Shown here piece by piece: positions 18,872 to 27,340 of a stretch of DNA of 64,000 nucleotides (position 1 is the stretch's first letter; the number at the start of each line of letters is the position of its first letter). Position numbers and translations under genes: made by a program. The stretch lies in contig NZ_MKKH01000004.1 of assembly GCF_001942335.1 (NCBI RefSeq), positions 30,454 through 94,453 of the forward strand, read 5' to 3'. Source of the DNA: Cellulosimicrobium sp. CUA-896 (GTDB taxonomy: Bacteria > Actinomycetota > Actinomycetes > Actinomycetales > Cellulomonadaceae). The notes below the pieces were generated by a model that ran no database searches, was not told the origin of the DNA, and saw nothing but the letters and a program-made list of their open reading frames with translations.

Positions 18872-19750
18872 ATGGCGCCATGGCGGAGGACGGTGCGACC
18901 ACGACAGGCCCGCCACCGGGCGGCGACCCCGGCAGCGCCGGCCTCCACCACGCTCCAGCGGCTCTGGCGGCGCGACGCACCCCGCCGTCGCGGGCCCAAG
19001 CCCGCCCTCAGCATCGACCAGGTGGTGCGCGCCGCGATCGAGGTCGCCGACGCCGAAGGGCTCGACGCGGTGTCGATGGCGCGCGTCGCCGAGTCACTCG
19101 GCTACTCCTCGATGGCGCTCTACCGGTACGTCGCGAGCAAGGACGAGCTGCTCGCGCTCATGGCCGACGCCGCCGCGGCCGACTTCGAGCTCCCCCCGTT
19201 CCCCGACGGCGACTGGCGCGCGGGCCTCGAGGCGTGGACGCGCGCGCAGATCGACGGCGCCCTCGCGCGGCCGTGGTTCCTCGACCTGCCGCTCGCGACG
19301 GTCCAGCTCGGGCCGAACCGTCTGCGCTGGGTCGACGCGGCGTTCTCGATCCTGCGCGACCTCGAGCTCACCGTCGACGAGAAGCTCCAGATCGTCGGGC
19401 TCCTCGCCCAGCACGTGCTCGGCGAGGGCCGCGTCCAGGTCGAGACGCGACGCGCCGCAGCGGACGCCGTGCGGCGCGAGCACGGGCTTCCGGCGAGCAC
19501 CCCGGAGTCCGAGCTCGACCCGGACGCGCTCGACCGCGCGAACCCCTACTACGACTTCGAGACGGTCCTCGCGCACCTCGCGAGCCCCGACGCGTACCCG
19601 GAGCTCTACGCCGCGCTCGCAGGCGCCCCGCAGCCGCCCGGCTCACCCCGGCACGAGGACCTGTGGGAGGACGACATCGACGTCGGCCTGCAGATCGTGC
19701 TCGACGGCGTCTCGGCGTTCGTCGAGCAGCGGATCGCCTCCCGGCGCTGA
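18872..19750 (+). CDS. TetR-family regulator with TetR_C_1-type ligand domain
   Basis: A repressor of about 292 residues divergent from the exporter genes. The helix-turn-helix is clear (VVRAAIEVADAEGLDAVS, then SSMALYRYVASKDELLALM), followed by a helical ligand domain. The start is uncertain. ATG 18872 is in frame but gives an unusual basic leader, whereas ATG 18880 in another frame (MAEDGATTTGPPPGGDP) looks like a natural N-terminus and would need one missing base near 18940. It probably senses the compound pumped by the adjacent ABC exporter. Confidence 0.85.
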   Translation: MAPWRRTVRPRQARHRAATPAAPASTTLQRLWRRDAPRRRGPKPALSIDQVVRAAIEVADAEGLDAVSMARVAESLGYSSMALYRYVASKDELLALMADAAAADFELPPFPDGDWRAGLEAWTRAQIDGALARPWFLDLPLATVQLGPNRLRWVDAAFSILRDLELTVDEKLQIVGLLAQHVLGEGRVQVETRRAAADAVRREHGLPASTPESELDPDALDRANPYYDFETVLAHLASPDAYPELYAALAGAPQPPGSPRHEDLWEDDIDVGLQIVLDGVSAFVEQRIASRR

Positions 19751-19788
19751 CCGTCCGCGCCGCCCGGGCGACGACTTCTCCTCGGGGT

Positions 19789-19815
19789 ATCTACTTGCCT
19801 ACATGGAAAGTAGAT
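19789..19815. promoter_or_regulatory. Inverted-repeat operator at the membrane protein start
   Basis: Perfect arms ATCTACTT (19789-19796) and AAGTAGAT (19808-19815) are separated by 11 bases; CC and GG inside extend the dyad. It overlaps the expected promoter or leader of the gene starting at 19822 and fits autoregulation by the winged-helix protein at 20287. Confidence 0.65.
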
Positions 19816-19821
19816 GCTTCC

Positions 19822-20290
19822 ATGGCAGGCATGAGCGACACGACACCGGACCCCGAGCTCGACCCCCGGCGGGACCTCGACCGCGCGGATCGCCTCGCCG
19901 CCCGCACGCGCACCGCCGCCTGGCGATGGGTGCGCGCGTACCTCACCGGCTGGGCGGCGGGAAGCGTCGCCCTGGTGCTGCTCATCGGCCTCGGCGGCCC
20001 GGTCGGCACGGTCGTCGGTCTCGCCGCGTGGGCCGCGCTCGTCGGCGTCGGCGTGGCGTGGGCACGCCGCCAGGGCTTCACGGTCGCCGCCGCCGGACGA
20101 CGCATCGGGGTGGGCGCCGGGCTGTGGGCCGCCGTCTACGGGATCGTGCTCGCCGTCGGGCTGCCGACGGCGGCCGGCGAGCCCGCGTACTGGGTCCCCG
20201 CCGCCGGGGTCAGCGCCCTCCCCCTGCTCGCGGCGCGTGGTGGCCGGCGCCGTCGGCCACCGAGACGCACACCCCGGCGGCAGCCGATGA
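19822..20290 (+). CDS. Small four-helix membrane protein (partner of winged-helix regulator)
   Basis: About 155 residues: an acidic N-terminus, a basic stretch (LAARTRTAAWRWVRAYLTG), then roughly four membrane helices (GSVALVLLIGLGGPVGTVVG, AALVGVGVAWA, GLWAAVYGIVLAVGLP, AGVSALPLLAA) and an Arg-rich end. I recognise no named family. As sequenced, the frame runs straight into the regulator at 20287 without a stop. If one base is missing near 20260, the gene would end at TGA 20288-20290, overlapping the regulator's ATG, as most neighbours in this window do. ATG 19831 is an alternative start. Confidence 0.6.
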
Positions 20291-20616
20291 CGACGCCTGC
20301 CGGCCACCCCCGCCACGACCTCGACGAGCTGCTCCAGTCCGCCGTCCGGCTCTCCGTCGTCGCGGCGCTCGCGGGTGTGGACAAGGCGGACTTCCGCAGC
20401 CTCCGCGACACGGTCGAGGTGACGGACCCGACCCTGTCGAAGAACCTCGCGACCCTCGAGGCGGCCGGGTACGTCGCGCTCTCCAAGGACCGTGCCGGAC
20501 GCCGGCCCCGCACCTGGGTACGGCTGACGCCCGCGGGCCGGACCGCGCTGGACGCGCACCTCGCCGCGCTCCGGGCCATCGCGACGGTGAAGGTCCCGCG
20601 CCCCGACGACGACTGA
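20287..20616 (+). CDS. Winged-helix transcriptional regulator (MarR-like)
   Basis: A DNA-binding domain of 109 residues resembling short MarR/PadR-type winged helices: a recognition helix segment (VTDPTLSKNLATLEAAGYV), a basic wing (KDRAGRRPRTWVRLTPAG) and a dimerisation helix. It is counted from the internal ATG 20287, although the frame is open upstream into the membrane protein, so a membrane-anchored fusion regulator cannot be excluded. It likely binds the ATCTACTT/AAGTAGAT dyad at 19789-19815. A GGGTTCCT/AGGAACCC hairpin follows it. Confidence 0.75.
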   Translation: MTTPAGHPRHDLDELLQSAVRLSVVAALAGVDKADFRSLRDTVEVTDPTLSKNLATLEAAGYVALSKDRAGRRPRTWVRLTPAGRTALDAHLAALRAIATVKVPRPDDD

Positions 20617-20656
20617 GCCGCGCGCGTCGAGACCGTGCACAGCCCCGGACGACGAG

Positions 20657-20676
20657 GGGTTCCTCCACAGGAACCC
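20657..20676. terminator. Hairpin after the winged-helix gene
   Basis: Perfect 8-base arms GGGTTCCT (20657-20664) and AGGAACCC (20669-20676) with a 4-base loop lie 40 bases after the regulator stop. No T-run follows, as is common in high-GC actinobacteria. Confidence 0.55.
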
Positions 20677-20720
20677 GGCGGCGGTGGTGGCGTGTCGGCC
20701 GCTCGCGGCACAGTGACGCC

Positions 20721-21346
20721 ATGACGACCGACGCCTCCGCCGAGCCCACGACCTCGCTCGCCGCGCCCGACGACGCCCCGGCCGCTCCCCCGCCCGGAGC
20801 CCGCTGCTTCGCGACGGCGACCCGCTGTACGAGGAGTACCACGACACGGAGTGGGCGGTGCCCGTCCACGGCGAGGAGGCGCTGTACGAGCGCCTGGCGC
20901 TCGAGGGCTTCCAGTCGGGGCTGTCGTGGATCACGGTGCTGCGCAAGCGGCCCGCGTTCCGCGAGGCGTTCGCCGGCTTCGACCCGGAGGCGGTCGCGCG
21001 CTTCGGGGAGGACGACGTCGCGCGTCTGCTCGCGGACGCGGGCATCATCCGCAACCGGCAGAAGATCGAGGCGACGATCGGCAACGCCCGCGCGCTGCTC
21101 GCGCTGCACGAGCGCGGTCGCACGCTCGACGCGATGCTCTGGTCCTTCGCCCCTCCCCCGCGCGCGGAGCGCCCGCGCTCGTGGACCGACGTGCCGTCGT
21201 GGACGAGCGAGTCGGTTGCGCTGTCGAAGGCGCTGAAGAAGGAGGGGTTCCGGTTCGTCGGTCCGACCACCGCGTACGCCGCCATGCAGGCGTGCGGGCT
21301 CGTCGACGACCACCTCGCCACGTGTCCGGTCGTGACAGGGCGGTAG
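20721..21346 (+). CDS. tag: DNA-3-methyladenine glycosylase I
   Basis: A base-excision repair enzyme of about 209 residues that removes 3-methyladenine from DNA. The zinc-binding and catalytic framework is visible: the Cys in GARCF, YHDTEW near the N-terminus, and the C-terminal VDDHLATC. The helical core includes EGFQSGLSWITVLRKR, typical of Tag. The N-terminal 30 residues are in a different frame from the rest. The break is near 20813, where TTCGGCG is read as TTCGCG (expected CFGDGDPLYEEYHD). The Ala/Pro-rich leader from ATG 20721 is longer than usual. The stop codon lies within a tandem repeat array. Confidence 0.88.
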
Positions 21347-21412
21347 TGACAGGGCGGTCGTGACGCGGCGGTCGTGACCGGGCGTCGTGACCGGGCGTCG
21401 TGACCGGGTGCC
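21332..21412. repeat. Six tandem 13-14-base units spanning the tag stop codon
   Basis: Three 14-base units of the GTGACAGGGCGGT type (21332, 21346, 21360) are followed by three 13-base units of the GTGACCGGGCGTC type (21374, 21387, 21400). The tag stop (21344-21346) spans the boundary of the first two units. Confidence 0.85.
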
Positions 21413-21466
21413 CGCGCGGCACCCCCCAGGCGCCCACATCGTGAGACGAGGTGCGACGATGGGGGC

Positions 21467-22948
21467 ATGAGCTCGTACGTGTCCGTCCTCGACCTGTTCT
21501 CCGTGGGCCTCGGCCCGTCGAGCTCGCACACCGTCGGGCCGATGCGTGCCGCGACGGCGTTCGTCACCGCGCTGGCGGACCGCGGCGAGCTCGCCCGCGT
21601 GTCGGGGGTCCGGGTGGTGCTGTGCGGGTCGCTCGGAGCCACCGGGGTCGGGCACGGCACGCCGGACGCCGTGGTCGCCGGCCTCGTGGGGCTCGACCCG
21701 GAGACGTGCGACCCCGACCTGGTCCCCGGCCGCTGGGAGAAGCTCGGCGACGGCGTGCGGCTGCCGCTGCTCGGGTGGCACGAGGTCGTCGTCGCGCAGG
21801 AGGACGTCCGCCTCGCGCCCCTCACCCGCATGCCCGGGCACCCCAACGGCATGCGGTTCACCGCCGTCGCGGCGGACGGCGCGGTGGTCGCGGAGGGCGA
21901 GTTCTACTCCGTCGGCGGCGGGTTCGTGCTCACCGCGGACGAGATCACCGCGGCGGCCGAGGCCGAGGCGGCCCAGCGCAGCGCCGAGGTCGCCGGCGAC
22001 CGGACCGATGCCGCGGCGAGGGACGGCGCCCCCTCCCCGGAGCGGGCGGACGACGTGGGCGTCCCCTTCCCGTTCGCGAACGCGGCCGAGCTGCTGGCGC
22101 TGTGCGAGCGGGAGGGCACGTCCGTCGCCCGGCTCGCGTGGGCGAACGAGGTGGCGCTGCGGCCGTCCGCCGACGTCGAGGCGGGCGTCGACCGCATCTG
22201 GGACACGATGAGCGCGTGCGTCGACGCGGGGCTCGAGCGCGAGGGCGTGCTCCCCGGTCGGCTCCAGGTCCGGCGTCGGGCGCGAGCGCAGCGCGAGCGC
22301 CTGGAGGCCCTCGAGCGGGACCCGTCGAGCGCGGCCGACCTGTCCATCGAGTGGCTGCAGGCGTTCGCCATGGCGGTCAACGAGGAGAACGCCGACGGGC
22401 GCCGCGTCGTCACGGCGCCGACGAACGGCGCCGCGGGGATCATCCCCGCCGTCGGGCGGCACTTCCTGCGCACCCACCCCGACGTCGCGGAGGACGGCGA
22501 GCGCCGCCGTCGGGCCATGCGGACGTACCTGCTGACGGCGGCCGCCATCGGCGCGCTCTACAAGCGCAACGCGTCCATCTCCGGCGCGGAGGCGGGCTGC
22601 CAGGGCGAGGTCGGGTCCGCGTGCTCGATGGCCGCGGGCGCCCTGTGCGCCGTGGTCGGCGGCACCCCGGCACAGGTGGAGAACGCCGCGGAGATCGCCA
22701 TGGAGCACAACCTCGGGCTCACGTGCGACCCCGTCGGCGGGCTCGTCCAGGTGCCGTGCATCGAGCGCAACGCCATCGCGGCGTGCACCGCCGTGTCCGC
22801 CGCCCGTCTCGCGCTCCAGGGCGACGGCTCGCACGTCGTCTCGCTCGACACCGTCATCGAGACCATGCGCCAGACCGGCGCCGACATGTCGTCGAAGTAC
22901 AAGGAGACGTCGACGGGTGGCCTCGCGGTCAACGTCATCGAGTGCTGA
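21467..22948 (+). CDS. sdaA: L-serine ammonia-lyase, single-chain iron-sulfur type
   Basis: A 493-residue enzyme that deaminates L-serine to pyruvate and ammonia. The N-terminal beta domain starts with [20 protein letters not shown], and the C-terminal alpha domain has the cluster cysteines in [12 protein letters not shown], the [16 protein letters not shown] segment and the terminal Cys of NVIEC, as in single-polypeptide bacterial L-serine dehydratases. An Ala/Glu/Asp-rich stretch around residues 165-200 links the two domains. It is a stand-alone gene; the start at 21467 fits the family length. The end of the gene is duplicated 58 bases downstream. Confidence 0.95.
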   Translation: MSSYVSVLDLFSVGLGPSSSHTVGPMRAATAFVTALADRGELARVSGVRVVLCGSLGATGVGHGTPDAVVAGLVGLDPETCDPDLVPGRWEKLGDGVRLPLLGWHEVVVAQEDVRLAPLTRMPGHPNGMRFTAVAADGAVVAEGEFYSVGGGFVLTADEITAAAEAEAAQRSAEVAGDRTDAAARDGAPSPERADDVGVPFPFANAAELLALCEREGTSVARLAWANEVALRPSADVEAGVDRIWDTMSACVDAGLEREGVLPGRLQVRRRARAQRERLEALERDPSSAADLSIEWLQAFAMAVNEENADGRRVVTAPTNGAAGIIPAVGRHFLRTHPDVAEDGERRRRAMRTYLLTAAAIGALYKRNASISGAEAGCQGEVGSACSMAAGALCAVVGGTPAQVENAAEIAMEHNLGLTCDPVGGLVQVPCIERNAIAACTAVSAARLALQGDGSHVVSLDTVIETMRQTGADMSSKYKETSTGGLAVNVIEC

Positions 22949-23044
22949 GCCGGAGCGCAGCGGAGCAAGCGCAGGCTCCAGCACGACCACCAGCATCGAG
23001 TGCTGAGTGCTGAGTGCTGAGTGCTGAGCCGGAGCGCAGCGGAG
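22937..23044. repeat. Duplicated sdaA 3' end with four GAGTGCT units
   Basis: The gene end, starting ATCGAGTGCTGAGCCGGAGC (22937-22965), recurs at 22995-23044, where the GAGTGCT heptamer is expanded to four tandem copies (22998-23025). The intervening 29 bases are unrelated. Confidence 0.9.
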
Positions 23045-23054
23045 GTCCGCGCGT

Positions 23055-23149
23055 CAGGGGGTGGGACGTGCCGGGTCTACCATCCGCGCCCTCGTTCCTC
23101 GGGCGCTCCCGCCACGACCCACCACCGACCCGGCACGTCCCACCCCCTG
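23055..23149. repeat. Perfect 23-base inverted repeat with inner hairpin
   Basis: Arms 23055-23077 and 23127-23149 are exact reverse complements (core GGGACGTGCCGGGTC). The 49-base spacer holds a second short stem, GCGCCC/GGGCGC. It lies between convergent genes and has no coding frame of interest. It may be a terminator, a structured RNA or a small palindromic element. Confidence 0.8.
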
Positions 23150-23182
23150 CCCCGCTCGCCGGCCTGTCCATCCGCGCCCAGA

Positions 23183-23227
23183 ACGACGTTGGTGCCGTTA
23201 TCCCGCGGATAACGGCACCAACGTCGT
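23183..23227. terminator. Perfect 21-base hairpin between sdaA and the glycosidase gene
   Basis: Arms 23183-23203 and 23207-23227 pair perfectly around a 3-base loop (core TTGGTGCCGTTATCC). It ends 15 bases before the stop of the leftward glycosidase gene. Position and stability fit a bidirectional terminator. Confidence 0.7.
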
Positions 23228-23242
23228 GTTCGGCCGGGCGGG

Positions 23243-26200
23243 TCAGCCGCAGGTGGCCGCCTCGTACGCGTGCGTGGTGGTCACGCCGCCGGCGGTGACC
23301 GTGGCCTCACCGGCGTCGACGTCCGTGGATCGGACGGCGAACGCTGGTAGAGGCTCTTGCCGGGTGCGACGGCGTCGGACGCCTTCGACCCGTAGGCGGT
23401 CGACAGCTCGACCGGGACGGCCGCGTCGGACGTGTTCGTCGCGCGCACGGCGAGGTACGCCTTGCCCGCGAGGCACCGGACCTGCGTCGTGACCTCGACG
23501 GGGCTGGCGGGCGTCGACGCCGTCGCGCTCAGCGGCGAGACGGTGATGCGGTCGACGATCGGCGCCTCGTCGCCCGCAGGTTGTAGTCCGCGGGCCACGT
23601 CTCGGACGCCAGCGTCTCGCCGTCCCAGTTCGTCGCCTCCTCGGAGCGCAGGGAGATCGTGTTCTCACCCTCGGCGAGGTCGAGCACGACCGTGCGCTCC
23701 CAGAAGTTGTTCTCGTGGAACGTCGGGACGAACAGCACGCGCTGCGCGTCGCCGGAGTTCACCGTGATGTCGGCGTGCCGCGCGACGGGGTTCGGGTTGT
23801 AGTGGGTCCCGTCCACCTGCTCCGGGTTGGAGAAGCGGAACACGACCGCGTGCGCCCCGGCCTCCGTCGCGTCGACGGTGAACGTCAGGGAGCTGTCGTT
23901 CCCCGGCGCGCCGCCCACACCGGCGACCGCCTGGCCGCCTTCCGCGAGGGAGAGGTCGACGACGGCGGCGGACCCGGTGAGCTCCGCGTCCTCCGCCTGG
24001 TACTCGGTCGCGGGGAGCACGCCCTCGCCCGGGCCGACGGTGAGGCGGTCGAGCACGAGCCCGTCCGCACCGCCGGTGACGACCACCTCGTTGACGCCGC
24101 CCTGCAGGTGCGCGGCGACCTCCTGGCCGTCGGCGAGCCCGAGCACGTCGTGGTCGTTGACCGTGAGCGTGCCGTCGCCACCGTCGAGCAGGTCCACGCC
24201 GAGCGTCGCCTCCGCGTCACGCTCGCCGTACACCCAGAACGTCGCCGTCTCGCCCTCGGCGAGCTCGACGCCGCCCGAGCCGGAGATCTCGCCCGCCTCG
24301 ACGCCCGCGGGCGCCGTGTAGAGCGCGTCGCCACTTACGGTGGTCGCGAGCTCGGCCTCGTAGACGGCCGTGGCCGCGTCGGGGTTGGCGAGCGACAGCG
24401 TGATGCGGTCGACGATCGCGTCGCCCTGGGTCGCGCCGTTCCCCTCCGTGCTCTGCGCCGCGAGGGAGATGGTGTGCGTGCCGGCGGTCAGGTCGACGGT
24501 CGTGTCGGAGTGGTCCCAGACGACCCACTTGTAGCCGAGCGGGAGGAAGATCTCCTGCTCCTGCTCGCCGTCGACGCGCACGAACACGTTGGTCGGGCCC
24601 TGCTCCTGCACGAGACCGTAGGTGTTGAGACTGCTGGCGAAGACCGAGAGGTCGTACGTGCCGTCCTGGGGCACGGTGACCTCGAAGTCCAGCACGACGT
24701 CCGAGCCCGTGCGCAGGCCGCCGACGTCGTAGCCGCCGGACGTGTAGAACTTGCCGACGTCCGACGGCGAGCCCTCGGGACCGTTGCGCGTCCAGCCGCT
24801 GCCGGTGTGCGCGGCGTCCTCGGCCTCGTAGCTGCCCTGCCACAGGGTGGGCGTGGACGTCGTCGAGTCACCGGCGCCCGCGGGCGTCACGACGATCTCG
24901 TACGCGGAGGACTCCTCGAGCTGCGGGAGCGTCTCGCCGTCGAACTCGACGACGACCGTGCCGTCCACGACGGGCAGCGTGAGCTCGGCGAGGTGGCGGG
25001 GCTGCTCGGAGTCGCCGAGCTGGCCCGTCCACGGGATCTCGCGCACGAATGCGCGGACCTCGTCGCCGAACACGTCGGTCGGCACGTTCACCAGCTCGAC
25101 GGGCGCGGCGCCGTCGGCCCCGCCGAGGATGGTGCGCGAGACGGCGCGCTCCTCGTCGAGCGACGAGACGCCCTGGAGCGTGTAGTTCTCGCCCGGGAAC
25201 GGCGGGGTGACCTCGACGGTGTGGCCGCTCATCTGCGCGTACGCGTTGTACAGCCACCACTGGCCGTTGCCGCGGTTCTGCTGCACCGCCGAGTCCGAGA
25301 GGTTCCCGTTGATGTTCCAGAACGCGATCATCGCGTCGATCTTGGAGTCCTCGATCGCGGAGATCCACTGGATCATCTGGCCCGGGACGGACGTGTGGTA
25401 GTTGAACGCGTACTCGTTGACGTTGACCGGCAGCTCGGTGCCCTCGAGCTCCGTGCCGGCGAAGACGTCGGCCTCCCAGCCGCGGTACCGCTCGACGGAG
25501 TCGCGGATGTTCTGCGGGTGCGACAGCTCGTGCCACGTGATGATGTCCGGCACCGTGCCCGCCTCGACCGCGTGCTCGAGGAAGCCCTGCACCTGCCCGT
25601 ACAGGACGCTCGTCCCCGGACCGGCGATGCGCATGTCGGGGTACGCGGCCTTGATCGTCCGGTACGTCTCGTCCCACGCGGCGAAGTAGTCGGTCGGGTC
25701 GTCAAGCCACGACGTGCCGTCGAGACTCCACTGGCCGGTGCCGAACATGTTGCCCTCGGGCTCGTTGAACGGCTCGATGACGATGTTGTCGCGGTACTCC
25801 GGCTCGAGCTCGCCGATCTTGTCGAGCTGCTCGTCGAGCACGCGCGCGTAGTCGGCGAGCTTCTCCTCCGGGGTGTCGCCCGGCCACTGGTACGGGAAGC
25901 CGCGGTAGTAGTCGGTGACGCGCAGGTACACGTCGCCGTCGGTCGCGTCCGCGAGCGGCCGCACGACCTCGAGCGCGTCCGAACCCGGGTGCTGGGCGCC
26001 GTCCTGCGCCTTGGTCGCGACCGTGCGGACGTTCATGCCCTCGATGAGGTTGTCGGTCGGCATGCCCTCGCCGTACAGGCCGTAGAGCAGACCGGACGCT
26101 CCGCCGAGGAAGTCGCCCGTGTCCGTGCCGAGGTCGACGCGCAGCTCGCCGCGGTGCACGGTCACCTCCGCGGTGACCGGGGTCCCCCCGGCGTCGCCGG

Positions 26201-27152
26201 ACACCGTGAACGTGCCCGTCGCCGCGTACTGCTCGGGCGCGACCTCGTCCCACACGACCGGGACCTCACGGTCGTAGCCGTCGGAGAACGAGCCGCGGAC
26301 GGATTCCGGCAGCTCCGGCGCGACGCCGACCGTGGTGCGGATCTCGAACGCGTCGTCGGCGAGTCCGGTCGGGGTCGGGAGCTCGTCGCCGACGAGCTCG
26401 GCCACCTGCTCCGCCGACAGCGCCGACCGGTAGACGCGGAAGTCGTCCACCGCGCCGTCGAACAGCGGGTCCGGGTAGAACGACCGGCCGATGTAGCCGG
26501 CCGACGTCGCCCCCGACGTCAGCAGGTCGCGCGCCGCGATCGTCGTCGGCGCCGACGCGACGGCCACGCCGTCGAGGTAGGTCGTGACGCGGTCGGCCTG
26601 GGTGTCGAGCGTCGTGGTGAGGGTGACCCAGTCGCCGGCCTCGAGCGGGCCGTAGCCGGTGACCTGGGCCTCGCCGCCACCCCCGTTCGTCGTGACCGCG
26701 GTGCGCAGGCGGCCGTCGCCGTTCGACGGCGTCGTGAACAGGTAGCGCGAGGTGTTCGTGCCGAGGTCGTAGACCCGCTGCCAGGCGCCGCCCGTGCCGT
26801 CCCAGCGCACGCGCGCGGACACGGTCAGGTCGGTCGCGTCGGCGAGCGCGCCGCGCGGGATCGTCACGTAGCCGCCGCCGGAGCCGCCGGCCAGGTCGAG
26901 CGCGGTGCCGCCGCCCTCGGCGTCCACCACGGCGGTGCTCCCGGTGATCGTGCCGTCGAGGCCGTTGCCGGAGGCGTCGGGGACCGTGGACCCCGCGACG
27001 TCGTCCATCGTGTAGTGCAGGTCGGGTTCGGGCGTCTGGGCGGACGCCGGCAGCGCGAGCGCGCCGCCGAGCATGCCGCCCGTGAGCGCCATGGTCGTGG
27101 ACAGCGCGACCGCTGTCCGTCGCGGCGAGCGCCGCGAGGAAGTCGTGCTCAT
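23243..27152 (-). CDS. Secreted multidomain glycoside hydrolase (LamG, Big_4, GH-A barrel, CBM35-like modules)
   Basis: About 1303 residues. A signal peptide (basic start, hydrophobic core, cleavage near ALPASAQ) is followed by a LamG/jellyroll domain (about 45-245), a Big_4-like domain (about 260-330, VPVVWDEVAPEQYAATGTF) and a TIM-barrel catalytic domain (about 340-760). That domain has an NEP acid/base motif (IEPFNEPEGN, Glu near 463) and a probable nucleophile (NVNEYAF, Glu near 578), spaced as in clan GH-A and closest in feel to GH39. CBM35-like modules start near 774 (YEAEDAAHTG) and 1050 (YQAEDAELTG). Two one-G losses, near 23579 and 23344, break the last modules. A LacI-type operator lies upstream at 27282. 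The GH family assignment is tentative. Confidence 0.83.
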
Positions 27153-27281
27153 CGTCGAGTACCTCTCTGGTCGTCGCGCGCCGTGCGGCGCACGCTCGGA
27201 CGTCGTCGTTCGAGCTCTGCCCCGTGCCGGGGCCGTGCGTCCTCCTTCCGTCCGGGGCGTCGTCGCCGGGAGGGCCGTCGT

Positions 27282-27293
27282 CGAACCGGTTCG
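27282..27293. promoter_or_regulatory. LacI-type operator upstream of the secreted glycosidase
   Basis: The perfect 12-base palindrome CGAACCGGTTCG lies 130 bases before the glycosidase start and is identical to the site in front of lacI at 35846. It places the secreted enzyme under the same regulator as the importer operon. Confidence 0.78.
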
Positions 27294-27340
27294 CCGACGG
27301 GCGTGCGGGTCGGCGTGCGGGCGCGGGCGCGCCCGCACGC

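Noticed and set aside
20858..21346. Tag starting at the internal ATG 20858
   Set aside because: It would lack the conserved N-terminal Cys and YHD motif, which are present in the adjacent frame from 20721.
23207..23227. Riboswitch or leader RNA for the glycosidase gene
   Set aside because: The hairpin lies after the 3' ends of both flanking genes, not before a start codon, so a terminator role is more likely.
22937..23230. CRISPR array or insertion sequence in the repeat island
   Set aside because: There are no regularly spaced repeats with unique spacers, no cas genes, no transposase and no target-site duplication that I can see.
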